Assembly (NCBI RefSeq): GCF_001279725.1
Contig: NZ_LGDE01000423.1
Span: 1-54,576, forward strand
Direction of reading: 5' to 3'
Source: Streptomyces sp. WM4235
Lineage (GTDB): Bacteria > Actinomycetota > Actinomycetes > Streptomycetales > Streptomycetaceae
Length of the DNA stretch: 54,576 nt
Shown here: positions 44,599-52,480 of the stretch, one piece after another
How the letters are laid out: every line of letters starts with the position of its first letter
Numbering within the stretch: the first letter of the stretch is position 1
The notes under the pieces: model-generated
The model's database searches: none
What the model was told of the DNA's origin: nothing
The model's input: the letters and a program-made list of their open reading frames with translations, nothing else
Position numbers and translations under genes: made by a program

Positions 44599-44865
44599 CG
44601 TGAGCCCTCCGGCATCGAAACGCGGGTTTCGCACCACACAGTGGTAGTGCAGGTGAGGACGATACTCGCGGGTCATCACTGATCGCACATCGGGTTCACG
44701 TGTCGGATACGCAGTGTTGACGCGCGTTCGCGCCAAATTCGGCCAGGCGGCCCCTCCGGGCCATCGACCGCTGCCTACCATCGGCACGCCGATTCGGGCC
44801 GTCTGACACCGGGCCAACCGAGGTCCCGGAACCACCGGCCCTTGTCCGAACGGGGAGTGGCGGTC

Positions 44866-46026
44866 ATGACGCAGGGTGGGACGGCGCGGCGCGCGGTACT
44901 GGGAGCGGCGGTCCTGGCGGCGGGAGGCGGACTCGTCGGCCTCTCCGCGCCGACCGCCGCGGCGGCGACCGCGGGCACGGGGCGCGGCGGCTACCGGGAC
45001 CTCCCCGTCCCGACGGTGATCGGCCACCGGGGCGCCTCGGGCTACCGGCCCGAGCACACCCTCGGCTCGTACCGGCTCGCCCTCGACCTGGGCGCCGACG
45101 TCATCGAGCAGGACCTCGTCCCCACCAAGGACGGCCACCTCGTGTGCCGCCACGAGAACGAGATCGGCGGCACCACCGACGTCGCCGACCACCCCGCGTT
45201 CGCCTCCCGCCGCGTCACCAAGTCCGTCGACGGGGTCTCCGTCACGGGCTGGTTCACCGAGGACTTCACCCTCGCCGAACTGAAGACGCTGCGAGCCAAG
45301 GAACGCATCCCCGCCGTCCGCCGGCGCAACACCCTCTACGACGGCCGGTGGGCCGTGCCCACCTTCGAGGAGGTGCTGCGCTGGGCGGACCGCGAGGGCG
45401 AACGGCGCGGCAGGCGGATCTGGCTGCACGTCGAGACCAAACACCCCACCTACTTCCGGGGGCTGGGCCTCGGCCTGGAGGAGCCGCTCGCCCGGCTGCT
45501 GCGCCGGTACGGCCGCGACGGCCGCGACGCGCCCCTCTTCCTCCAGTCGTTCGAGCCGTCCAGCATCCAACGGCTCGCCCGGCTGGTCTCGGCGCCCCGC
45601 GTGGTGCTGCTCTCGGCCGCCAACACCCGCCCCTGGGACTTCGAGACCGCCGGGGACCCGCGCACCGTCGCCGACCTGGTCACGCCCGACGGGCTGAAGT
45701 GGATCGCCGGCTTCGCCCAGGGGATCGGCCCGACCCTCGACCTGATCGTCCCGCGCACCGCGGACGGCAGGCTCGGCACCCCCACCACGCTGGTGCGCGA
45801 CGCCCACGCCCGCGGACTGGTGCTCCACCCCTACACCGCGCGGAACGAGAACAGCTTCCTGTCGACCGAATACCGCAAGGGCGCCGACCCGGCCGACTAC
45901 GGCGACGCCTTCGGCGCCTTCCGCGCGTACTTCGAACTGGGCATCGACGGGATCTTCACCGACAACCCGGACACCGGGCTGCTCGCGGCCGAGGACTTCC
46001 GCCCGGGCCGCGGCGCACGCCGGTAG
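44866..46026 (+). CDS. Secreted glycerophosphodiester phosphodiesterase
   Basis: The 386-residue enzyme has a twin-arginine-type signal (TARRAVLGAAVLAAGGGL) cleaved after the AAA region. The GDPD domain then shows VIGHRGASGYRPEHT (catalytic His and Arg/Glu), GADVIEQDLVPTKDG (metal-binding Glu and Asp) and a second His in CRHENEI. LQSFEPSSI and GIDGIFTDNPD complete the barrel. It hydrolyses glycerophosphodiesters to glycerol-3-phosphate and an alcohol such as choline or ethanolamine. ATG 44866 follows GGGGAG. It is divergent from plsC. Confidence 0.9.
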   Translation: MTQGGTARRAVLGAAVLAAGGGLVGLSAPTAAAATAGTGRGGYRDLPVPTVIGHRGASGYRPEHTLGSYRLALDLGADVIEQDLVPTKDGHLVCRHENEIGGTTDVADHPAFASRRVTKSVDGVSVTGWFTEDFTLAELKTLRAKERIPAVRRRNTLYDGRWAVPTFEEVLRWADREGERRGRRIWLHVETKHPTYFRGLGLGLEEPLARLLRRYGRDGRDAPLFLQSFEPSSIQRLARLVSAPRVVLLSAANTRPWDFETAGDPRTVADLVTPDGLKWIAGFAQGIGPTLDLIVPRTADGRLGTPTTLVRDAHARGLVLHPYTARNENSFLSTEYRKGADPADYGDAFGAFRAYFELGIDGIFTDNPDTGLLAAEDFRPGRGARR

Positions 46027-46148
46027 CGCGGGCCCGCCCCCGGGAGGAACGCCGGCCGAACGCGTCAACGGGCGCGCGGAGTTTCTCGTACGAGTGTTCC
46101 GGGTCCGGCGCGGAAACCACCGGGCGGGACCCCCGCGTCCCGCCCGGC

Positions 46149-46670
46149 ATGGACCTGCTGAAGGACGCCGACCTCCTGAACGAACTGGGACCGCTGCTCT
46201 CCGCCGAGGCGGCCGCGGAGGCCCCGGCCGCCGGAGTGGACGCGGCCGACCTGGAACAAGCCGTCTGGGTCAGGCTGCTGGAGGGCGGACCCGCCCCGGA
46301 GCCGGCCGACCGCGCGAGCTGGTTGCGCCGGGCGGTGCGCGCCGAGGCGCGCGGGGCGCGCCGCCGGGCACGGCGCGAAGTCCCCTACGGGGCCCGCCCC
46401 GGCAGCGCCGGCGCCGAACCGGAGGACGCCGCCCTGCACGGGGAGGTCAACCGCGTCCTCCGATCGGCTGTCGCCCGATTGCCCGGACGTTGTCCGGAAC
46501 TCATAGGGGCACTTCTTTCGCCCAGGGATCTCACCTACCGTGAAATCGCAGGAGAGTTGGGTATCTCACAAGGAAGTTTGGGACCCGTACGTTCCCGTTG
46601 CCTGGGATGTCTGCGCAGAATGCTGGCTGCAGAGGTTGCGGCTCCTGACCTGCGGGGAAGGGAGCGGTAG
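46149..46670 (+). CDS. Sigma-70-like factor, small and divergent
   Basis: The 173-residue protein ends in a sigma region-4 helix-turn-helix (LTYREIAGELGISQGSLGPVRSRCLGCLRRML). The N-terminal half has a weak region-2-like helix (LEQAVWVRLLEG, RASWLRRAVRAEARGARRRARRE). It resembles the group of Streptomyces ECF-like factors for which no anti-sigma gene is adjacent. ATG 46149 lacks a clear ribosome-binding site, so an upstream start is possible. It is followed 37 nt later by a GNAT gene. Target promoters are unknown. Confidence 0.78.
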   Translation: MDLLKDADLLNELGPLLSAEAAAEAPAAGVDAADLEQAVWVRLLEGGPAPEPADRASWLRRAVRAEARGARRRARREVPYGARPGSAGAEPEDAALHGEVNRVLRSAVARLPGRCPELIGALLSPRDLTYREIAGELGISQGSLGPVRSRCLGCLRRMLAAEVAAPDLRGRER

Positions 46671-46707
46671 ACCAACAGGCCACCAGGTGAGCGGGAGGCA
46701 TGCGCAC

Positions 46708-47214
46708 ATGGGCATGAGTGTGACCATTTCGGCGGCGGCCGCCGAGGATGCGGAGCAGATCTTCAAGCTCCAGTACCTGGCGTTCCAGAGCGAGGCCGAG
46801 CTGTACGGCAACTACCTCATCCAACCGCTCACCCAGTCGCTCGACTCCCTCAAGGCGGAGCTGGAGACGGACACCGTGCTGGTCGCCCGCCTCGGCGACG
46901 AGGTCGTCGGCACCGTCCGCGGCAACGTGGACGAGGACGGCACGGGCCGGATCGCCAAGCTCTGCGTCCACCCCCGACTCCAGGGCCACGGCCTCGGCGC
47001 CCGACTGCTGCGCGCGGTCGAGGCGGCGCTCACGGGCGATGGCGAGACCAGCCGCTTCCGGCTGCACACCGGCCACAAGAGCGAGGCCAACCTGCGGCTG
47101 TACCGCAAGGCGGGCTACACCCGGGTCGGCGACCGCACCGCCTCCGACGGCGTGCACCTGGTGATCCTGGAGAAGGAGGCGAAGGACGCCTCGGACTTCG
47201 CCGTCAGCGCCTGA
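46708..47214 (+). CDS. GNAT-family N-acetyltransferase
   Basis: The 168-residue protein is a single GNAT domain: TISAAAAEDAEQIFKLQYLAF at the start, VVGTVRGNVDEDGTGRIAKLCVHPRLQGHGLGARLL (acetyl-CoA loop Q-G-H-G-L-G-A), and EANLRLYRKAGYTRVG near the end. ATG 46708 has GGGAGG 9 nt upstream; ATG 46714 is an alternative. It lies just after the sigma-like gene and may be cotranscribed. The substrate is unknown. Confidence 0.88.
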   Translation: MGMSVTISAAAAEDAEQIFKLQYLAFQSEAELYGNYLIQPLTQSLDSLKAELETDTVLVARLGDEVVGTVRGNVDEDGTGRIAKLCVHPRLQGHGLGARLLRAVEAALTGDGETSRFRLHTGHKSEANLRLYRKAGYTRVGDRTASDGVHLVILEKEAKDASDFAVSA

Positions 47215-47293
47215 CCTCCCGCCACCGCCGGTCGGCCGCCCCTCACTTCGGGTCGGTCGACCGTCACCGCCGGCCCGCCCCCGCGGGGTGTCC

Positions 47294-47734
47294 TCAACCC
47301 TGTCGGCGCCGGCGCAGCCATAGCATTCCGGTGATCGGCAGGATCACCGGGATGAACAGATAGCCCCTGCCGAAGTCCGACCACACGGTCGCGTCCGGGA
47401 AGGCGTCGGGTTCCACCAGCGTCCAGGTGCCCACGACGAGTACGCCGGTCAGCTCGGCGGCGCAGCAGATCCGCGCCGCCTTGCGGGCCGTCTCCCCGCC
47501 CCGCACCAGTGAGTACGTGATGAAGGCGTAGACCAGCGCGGCCACACCCGACAGGGCGTACGGCAGCGGGGCCCGGTCGAACTCGGTGGAGATCTGGTAG
47601 GCCGAACGCGAGACCGCGCCGACCGTGATCACCCCGTACAGCCAGACCAGCAGCAGCCCCGGTCCGGAGACCAGCCGCTCGCGCGCCCCGGCCGGCGGGG
47701 CCGCGGCGGAATCGGTGTCGGGCATGTCAGGCAC
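47294..47734 (-). CDS. Four-helix integral membrane protein of unknown function
   Basis: I do not recognise this 146-residue protein. It has a cytoplasmic N-terminus (~20 residues) and about four membrane helices: GLLLVWLYGVITVGAV, ALSGVAALVYAFITY, ELTGVLVVGTWTLV and YLFIPVILPITGMLWL, followed by the basic tail RRRRQG. GTG 47734 has GGGGAA 6 nt upstream and overlaps the preceding gene; ATG 47725 is the alternative. It forms an operon with the membrane gene at 47727-48095, and the two may form a complex. Confidence 0.78.
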   Translation of the reverse strand: MPDMPDTDSAAAPPAGARERLVSGPGLLLVWLYGVITVGAVSRSAYQISTEFDRAPLPYALSGVAALVYAFITYSLVRGGETARKAARICCAAELTGVLVVGTWTLVEPDAFPDATVWSDFGRGYLFIPVILPITGMLWLRRRRQG

Positions 47735-48095
47735 CGGCGGTTCCCCAGATGTCGTAGAGGCGTACTTCGAGCACGGCCAGGACGACCGCGCCCGCGGCCA
47801 CCGTCACCGAACCCCACTTGGTCCGCTCGGTGAGCGAGAGCATCCCCGCGGCCGGGACCGCCGCGAAGGCGCCCAGCAGGTAGGCCACGAAGATCACCGT
47901 GCCCTCGTCGGCCTTCTCGCCCCGACCCAGCCGCACCAGGCCGATCACCAGCTGGGCCAGGACCAGCACGGTCACCACGGCCATGCCGATGAAGTGCCAG
48001 TCCTTGGTCGGCTGGTCCCGCAGTGCGGCGTGACCGCACCAGGCGGCGAGGGCGAGTGCGGCCACACCGATGGCGACCGTCAGGGCGTCGAGCAT
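47727..48095 (-). CDS. Small integral membrane protein of unknown function
   Basis: The 122-residue protein has about four membrane helices (LTVAIGVAALALAAWCGHAAL, FIGMAVVTVLVLAQLVIGLV, GTVIFVAYLLGAFAAVPAAGML, SVTVAAGAVVLAVLEV). An AT-rich TAATAC element (plus 48105-48110) ends 9 nt before the ATG and there is no ribosome-binding site, so it may be leaderless. It overlaps the second membrane gene by 8 nt. No domain is recognisable beyond this pattern; the pair is usual beside the GNAT gene in Streptomyces. Confidence 0.8.
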   Translation of the reverse strand: MLDALTVAIGVAALALAAWCGHAALRDQPTKDWHFIGMAVVTVLVLAQLVIGLVRLGRGEKADEGTVIFVAYLLGAFAAVPAAGMLSLTERTKWGSVTVAAGAVVLAVLEVRLYDIWGTAGA

Positions 48096-48233
48096 GCAGC
48101 GAGGGTATTACGGGCCGAAAGACCCGATGCGCTCACCCCTCGGCGCGGGCTTTCCTGGAGGGCATGAAGCCCTCGGACGCGCACGACACCCCCGCGGGCG
48201 CCGGCCTCACGCGGGTCGAGGACCTGGAGGCGG

Positions 48234-48473
48234 AGGACTCGGCCGGAACCCTTCCTGCTCGCCGCCGCCCGGCGCGGGGATCCGGCCCGCTGCGTGGTCT
48301 TCGAGGACGCGCCCGCCGGCCTGGCCGCCGGTCGGGCGGCCGGCATGCGGACCGTGGTCTTGACCACAACGCACACCGCCGCGGAGCTCGTCGCGGACGT
48401 GGTCGTGCGGGACCTCTCGGCCGTGTCCGCGCAGGTCACGGACGCCGGTATGACGATCCGGACCGACGGCTGA
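48234..48473 (+). pseudogene. C-terminal fragment of a HAD-family phosphatase
   Basis: The frame ending at TGA 48471-48473 reads TRPEPFLLAAARRGDPARC, then VVFEDAPAGLAAGRAAGMRTV and VADVVVRDLSAVS. This is the last ~75 residues of a HAD subfamily IA sugar/phosphosugar phosphatase (motif III K/R-PxP and motif IV FEDAPAG). The N-terminal domain with the DxDxT nucleophile is missing. The upstream ATG at 48164 (MKPSDAHDTP) is in another frame. The fragment cannot be an active phosphatase. It lies next to the met transporter leader and seems to be a deletion remnant. Confidence 0.75.
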
Positions 48474-48553
48474 GACTGATCGCCGCTGTCCGGAATGTGG
48501 TCGATATTCGTCCGCTATCCGGACGGCATTGATCGGTCAGGTGACAGGTCTGC

Positions 48554-48559
48554 TTTACT
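48554..48559 (+). promoter_or_regulatory. -10 element of the met operon leader
   Basis: TTTACT lies 6 nt before the leader-peptide ATG, so transcription should begin at or next to that A. TTGATC (48529-48534) is a possible -35 with a long 19-nt spacer. Confidence 0.5.
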
Positions 48560-48565
48560 GGGCCC

Positions 48566-48652
48566 ATGACCACGACGAGCAGCCGCACCCTTGCGACCGA
48601 GGCGACCACGACGCCCGGTGCTCGTTGTATGTGTCGAATGCGCGCCTTCTGA
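48566..48652 (+). CDS. Cys-rich leader peptide upstream of metNIQ
   Basis: This 28-codon ORF starts at ATG 48566 with a -10 ending 6 nt before it and no ribosome-binding site, so it is probably leaderless. After a Thr/Ser-rich start it ends ARCMCRMRAF: two Cys and two Met codons are clustered within five residues near the stop. Actinobacterial Cys-rich leader peptides upstream of sulphur genes are known (mycobacterial Cys-responsive attenuators). The arrangement suggests that ribosome stalling on Cys codons controls the metN leader. Its stop is 203 nt before metN. Cys/Met specificity is inferred from the codons. Confidence 0.6.
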   Translation: MTTTSSRTLATEATTTPGARCMCRMRAF

Positions 48653-48667
48653 GGGCCCCTCCCAGCA

Positions 48668-48689
48668 GTCTCGCGCCCCGAAGCGAGAC
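48668..48689 (+). other. Hairpin after the Cys-rich uORF
   Basis: GTCTCGC and GCGAGAC form a perfect 7-bp stem with an 8-nt loop, 15 nt after the uORF stop. A GAGG/CCTC mini-stem overlaps the stop. These could couple uORF translation to structure in the metN leader. Confidence 0.4.
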
Positions 48690-48855
48690 CGGCCGAGCCC
48701 CGTCCGGCACCACCGTGTGACACCCGGAACGCTCCTGCCCCGCGCACGCGCCGCCATCGCCGATTCGTGATGGTTCGTCCCGTGTCGCGTCCCCTGATGT
48801 TTGCCCCGTGCCCGGCACACCGCACCGCCGTGCACTCGACAGCGACGGAATTCCT

Positions 48856-49923
48856 GTGATCACCACATCGGGCCTCACGAAGGTCTACAAGTCCCGTGAC
48901 CGCGAGGTCACCGCCCTGGACGGCGTCGATCTCCACGTCCGCGAGGGCGAGGTCTACGGAGTCATCGGCCAGAGCGGCGCCGGCAAGTCCTCCCTCATCC
49001 GCTGCGTGAACCTGCTGGAGCGCCCCACCACCGGCACCGTCACCGTCGACGGCGTGGACCTCACCGCCCTCGCCGGCCGCGGCCGGCGAGCCGGCAAGGA
49101 GCTCCGCGAGGCCCGCAGCCGCATCGGCATGGTGTTCCAGCACTTCAACCTGCTGTCCTCGCGCACCGTGCAGGCCAACATCGAGCTGCCCCTGGAGATC
49201 CTCGGGATCTCCGGCCGCGAGCGCTCGCGCAAGGCCGTCGAACTCCTCGACCTCGTGGGCCTCGCCGACAAGGCCAAGGCCTACCCCGCCCAGCTCTCCG
49301 GCGGCCAGAAGCAGCGCGTCGGCATCGCCCGCGCCCTGGCCGGCGACCCCAAGGTGCTGCTCTCCGACGAGGCCACCAGCGCCTTGGACCCCGAGACCAC
49401 CCGCTCGATCCTGCAACTGCTGCGCGACCTCAACCGGCAGCTCGGCCTGACCGTCCTCCTGATCACCCACGAGATGGACGTGGTCAAGGCCGTCTGCGAC
49501 TCCGCCGCGCTGATGAAGAACGGCCGGGTCATCGAGTCCGGCACCGTCTCGGAACTGCTGGCCACCCCCGGCTCCGAGCTGGCCACCGAACTGTTCCCGG
49601 TCAGCGGCGCCGCCACCGGCCCCGACCGCACGGTCGTCGACGTCACCTTCCACGGCGAGGCGGCGACCCGCCCGGTCATCTCCCAGCTCTCGCGGACCTA
49701 CAACATCGACATATCGATCCTCGGTGCCGCGATGGACACCGTCGGCGGGAAGCAGATCGGCCGCATGCGGATCGAGCTGCCCGGCCGCTACGAGGACAAC
49801 GTGGTCCCCGTGGGCTTCCTCCGGGAGCAGGGCCTCCAGATCGACGTGGTCGACGAGGTCGAGGACGTACAGACCGCGGTGAACACGATCACCGACGCAC
49901 TGGTCAAGGAAGGTGCCAAGTGA
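48856..49923 (+). CDS. metN: Methionine ABC transporter ATP-binding protein
   Basis: The 355-residue ATPase has Walker A GQSGAGKSS, Q-loop VFQHFNLL, ABC signature LSGGQKQR, Walker B VLLSDEATS and H-loop ITHEMD. A C-terminal NIL domain (about residues 265-345) follows, the known site of feedback inhibition by intracellular methionine. GTG 48856 gives the family N-terminus VITTSGLTKVY. It overlaps metI by GTGA and is preceded by the Cys-rich uORF leader. Together with MetI and MetQ it imports D/L-methionine. Confidence 0.95.
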   Translation: MITTSGLTKVYKSRDREVTALDGVDLHVREGEVYGVIGQSGAGKSSLIRCVNLLERPTTGTVTVDGVDLTALAGRGRRAGKELREARSRIGMVFQHFNLLSSRTVQANIELPLEILGISGRERSRKAVELLDLVGLADKAKAYPAQLSGGQKQRVGIARALAGDPKVLLSDEATSALDPETTRSILQLLRDLNRQLGLTVLLITHEMDVVKAVCDSAALMKNGRVIESGTVSELLATPGSELATELFPVSGAATGPDRTVVDVTFHGEAATRPVISQLSRTYNIDISILGAAMDTVGGKQIGRMRIELPGRYEDNVVPVGFLREQGLQIDVVDEVEDVQTAVNTITDALVKEGAK

Positions 49924-50588
49924 CCTGGTCCGAGATGCAGCCCCTGCTCACCCAGGGCACGTACGACACCCTCTACATGGTCCTGTGGTCCACCCTGGTG
50001 ACCGTCGTCGGCGGCCTGCCCATCGGCATCCTCCTCGTCCTCACCGACAAGGGCGGCCTGCTGCGGAACCAGCCGCTCAACAAGGTCCTCGGCGTGATCG
50101 TGAACATCGGCCGCTCGCTGCCGTTCATCATCCTGCTGATCTTCCTGATCCCGGTCACCACGGCTGTCGTCGGCACCTTCATCGGCCCCACCGCCATGAT
50201 CGTCCCGCTCGCCATCGGCGCCATCCCCTTCTTCGCGCGGCTCGTCGAGACGGCCGTCCGCGAGGTGGACCACGGCCTCGTCGAGGCCGTCGAGTCCATG
50301 GGCGGCGGCGTACCGACCCTGGTCGGCAAAGTCCTGCTGCCCCAGGCCCTGCCCTCCCTGATCGCCGGCGTCACCACCACCGTGATCACCCTCGTCGGCT
50401 ACTCCGCCATGGCGGGCGCCGTCGGCGGCGAGGGACTCGGCTCCAAGGCCATCACGTACGGCTTCCAGCGGTTCGAGACCGGCTTCATGGTCGCCACCGT
50501 CGTGGTCCTGATCGCCCTCGTCACCGTGATCCAGCTGATCGGCGACGGCGTCGTACGCGTCCTCGCCCGCCGCGGCCGCACGGCCTGA
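49920..50588 (+). CDS. metI: Methionine ABC transporter permease
   Basis: The 222-residue permease has five or six membrane helices. The conserved EAA-like loop is EVDHGLVEAVESMGGG, which contacts MetN. RSLPFIILLIFLIP and GYSAMAGAVGGEGLG are typical of MetI. The GTG at 49920 overlaps the metN stop (GTGA), with AAGGAAGG 7 nt upstream. The gap of 109 nt to metQ is larger than elsewhere in the operon. No truncation is evident. Confidence 0.94.
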   Translation: MTWSEMQPLLTQGTYDTLYMVLWSTLVTVVGGLPIGILLVLTDKGGLLRNQPLNKVLGVIVNIGRSLPFIILLIFLIPVTTAVVGTFIGPTAMIVPLAIGAIPFFARLVETAVREVDHGLVEAVESMGGGVPTLVGKVLLPQALPSLIAGVTTTVITLVGYSAMAGAVGGEGLGSKAITYGFQRFETGFMVATVVVLIALVTVIQLIGDGVVRVLARRGRTA

Positions 50589-50697
50589 CCCCCCAGACCC
50601 CCCACCCCCAGAGCGCCCGCACTTGTCGTGCTTGGGCCACCACCCCGCAAGAACCGCGCGCGATCCGCGCCCTTGCAAGCAATGAAAGGCACTCTTC

Positions 50698-51561
50698 GTG
50701 CGTAAGAACATCAAGCTCACCGCTTTCGCCGCCGCGTCCGCCGCGCTCGCCCTCGGCCTCACCGCCTGCGGCACCTCCTCGGACCCGTCCTCCGCCAAGA
50801 CCGACGGCGGCAAGGCGGACGAGAGCAAGGCGCTGGTCATCGCCGCGTCCCCGAGCCCGCACGCCGACATCCTGAACTTCGTCAAGGACAAGCTGGCGGC
50901 CAAGGACGGCCTCAAGCTGGAGGTGAAGGAGTTCACGGACTACGTCCTGCCCAACACCGCCACCGAGCAGGGCCAGGTCGACGGCAACTACTTCCAGCAC
51001 AAGCCGTACCTCGACGACTTCAACAAGAAGAACGGCACGCACATCGTGCCCGTCGTGAACGTGCACCTGGAGCCCCTCGGCCTCTACTCCAAGAAGATCA
51101 AGGCCATCGGTGACATCAAGCCCGGCCAGACGATCGCCGTCCCCAACGACACCACCAACGAGGGCCGCGCGCTCCAACTGCTCGCCACCAACAACCTGAT
51201 CACCCTCAAGGAGGGTGTCGGCACCAGCGCCAAGCTGTCCGACATCACCGACAAGAAGGGCCTGGAGTTCAAGGAGCTGGAGGCCGCCACGGTCCCGCGC
51301 GCCCTGAACGACGTGGACGCCGCCATCATCAACGGCAACTACGCCATCGAGGCCAACCTGGCGCCCGCCAAGGACGCGCTGGTCCTGGAGAAGGCCGAGG
51401 GCAACCCGTACGCCAACTTCCTCGCCGTCAAGGACGGGAACCAGAACGACCCGCGCGTCCAGAAGCTCGCCAAGCTCCTGAACTCCGACGAGGTCAAGAA
51501 GTTCATCGAGGACAAGTACCAGGGCTCGGTCGTCTCCGCCTTCGGCGCCCCGAAGGCCTGA
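50698..51561 (+). CDS. metQ: Methionine-binding lipoprotein
   Basis: The 287-residue lipoprotein has a signal peptide ending with lipobox LTAC (Cys at about residue 23), so it is lipid-anchored outside the membrane. The NlpA/MetQ fold follows: ALVIAASPSPHADIL, GQVDGNYFQHKPYLDDFN and NGNYAIEANLAP. GTG 50698 has GAAAGG upstream. It delivers methionine to MetI. It ends the operon at a 13-bp hairpin. Confidence 0.95.
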   Translation: MRKNIKLTAFAAASAALALGLTACGTSSDPSSAKTDGGKADESKALVIAASPSPHADILNFVKDKLAAKDGLKLEVKEFTDYVLPNTATEQGQVDGNYFQHKPYLDDFNKKNGTHIVPVVNVHLEPLGLYSKKIKAIGDIKPGQTIAVPNDTTNEGRALQLLATNNLITLKEGVGTSAKLSDITDKKGLEFKELEAATVPRALNDVDAAIINGNYAIEANLAPAKDALVLEKAEGNPYANFLAVKDGNQNDPRVQKLAKLLNSDEVKKFIEDKYQGSVVSAFGAPKA

Positions 51562-51577
51562 CCCACAGCGGTACTTC

Positions 51578-51610
51578 GGCCCCGCACGCCCCCCGCCGGC
51601 GTGCGGGGCC
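51578..51610 (+). terminator. Terminator of metNIQ
   Basis: Arms 51578-51590 and 51598-51610 pair perfectly over 13 bp with a 7-nt loop, 17 nt after the metQ stop. Confidence 0.85.
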
Positions 51611-51738
51611 GCGCGCTGCCCGCTTCCGGGCAACCCGGTCCTGCACAACCCGCGGCCGATGCTGCATGCTGTGGCCTACGACCCGCACAAACGGTCCCGC
51701 AACACGGTCGCACCACGGTCTCAGGCATGGAGCTGCGC

Positions 51739-52419
51739 ATGACTACCACCTTCCCGGACGTCACCATCAGCACGGACCGGCTGGTGCTGCGCCCCTTCGA
51801 GGTGGAGGACGTCACCGCGCTCGCCGAGATGATGAACGACGAGCACGTCACCGCCTGGACCAGCGCTCCGCACCCCTACACCCATGCCGACGCACACCGT
51901 TGGGCCACCCGCGAGTCCCACGCCGAACGCACCGAGGGCCGCGGGATCGTCCTGGCCGTCACCGAATTCCTCACCCACCGCCTCGTCGGCTTCGTCCGCC
52001 TGATGAACACCGACTGGCGGACCCTCACCACCGAGGTCGGCTACGTCACCGCCCCCTGGGCCCGGGGCGAGGGCTACGCGAGCGAATCCGTGCTCGCCGT
52101 CGCCCAATGGCTCTTCCGCGACCGGGGGTTCGAACGCCTCGAACTGCGCACCGCCGCCGACAACGCCGCCTCCCAGCAGGTCGCCCAGAAGATCGGCTGC
52201 ATCAGCGAGGGCGTCCTGCGCAACGCCTGCATAGTGCGCACCCAGACCGGCGCCGGAGGCTGGACCGGGACCCGCAGCGACCTCATCGTCTGGGGCCTGG
52301 TCCCCGAGGACCTCGACGACGGCGAGGGCTACGACGGCTACCCCGGCCACGGGGACCAGTACGCGTTCGGGCGGCGCGCCGACGCGAGCGGATACCCCGT
52401 CGGGGCCGACTGGAGCTGA
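51739..52419 (+). CDS. GNAT-family acetyltransferase (RimJ/RimL type)
   Basis: The 226-residue protein is RimJ/RimL-like. It begins ISTDRLVLRPFEVEDVTALAEMM, and has VGYVTAPWARGEGYASESV (acetyl-CoA loop) and LELRTAADNAASQQVAQKIGC near the middle. The ~50-residue acidic C-terminal tail (DDGEGYDGYPGHGDQY) is unusual. ATG 51739 has GGAG 6 nt upstream; ATG 51727 is an alternative. It lies between metQ and cobL, and its substrate (ribosomal protein N-terminus or small molecule) is unknown. Confidence 0.85.
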   Translation: MTTTFPDVTISTDRLVLRPFEVEDVTALAEMMNDEHVTAWTSAPHPYTHADAHRWATRESHAERTEGRGIVLAVTEFLTHRLVGFVRLMNTDWRTLTTEVGYVTAPWARGEGYASESVLAVAQWLFRDRGFERLELRTAADNAASQQVAQKIGCISEGVLRNACIVRTQTGAGGWTGTRSDLIVWGLVPEDLDDGEGYDGYPGHGDQYAFGRRADASGYPVGADWS

Positions 52420-52480
52420 CCCGATGACCAGGTAGTCTCACCGTGCCCGCCCCCCGACGCATCCCAGGAGACTGACGACG

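Noticed and set aside
48529..48720. 63-codon ORF overlapping the Cys-rich leader peptide in another frame
   Set aside because: It has no ribosome-binding site or homology, and the 28-codon frame has the better start context.
48653..48855. SAM riboswitch in the metN leader
   Set aside because: I could not find the conserved core of any SAM riboswitch class. The Cys-rich uORF is the better-supported control element.
52420..52480. Cobalamin riboswitch before cobL
   Set aside because: The 61-nt spacer is too short and lacks the B12-box pattern.
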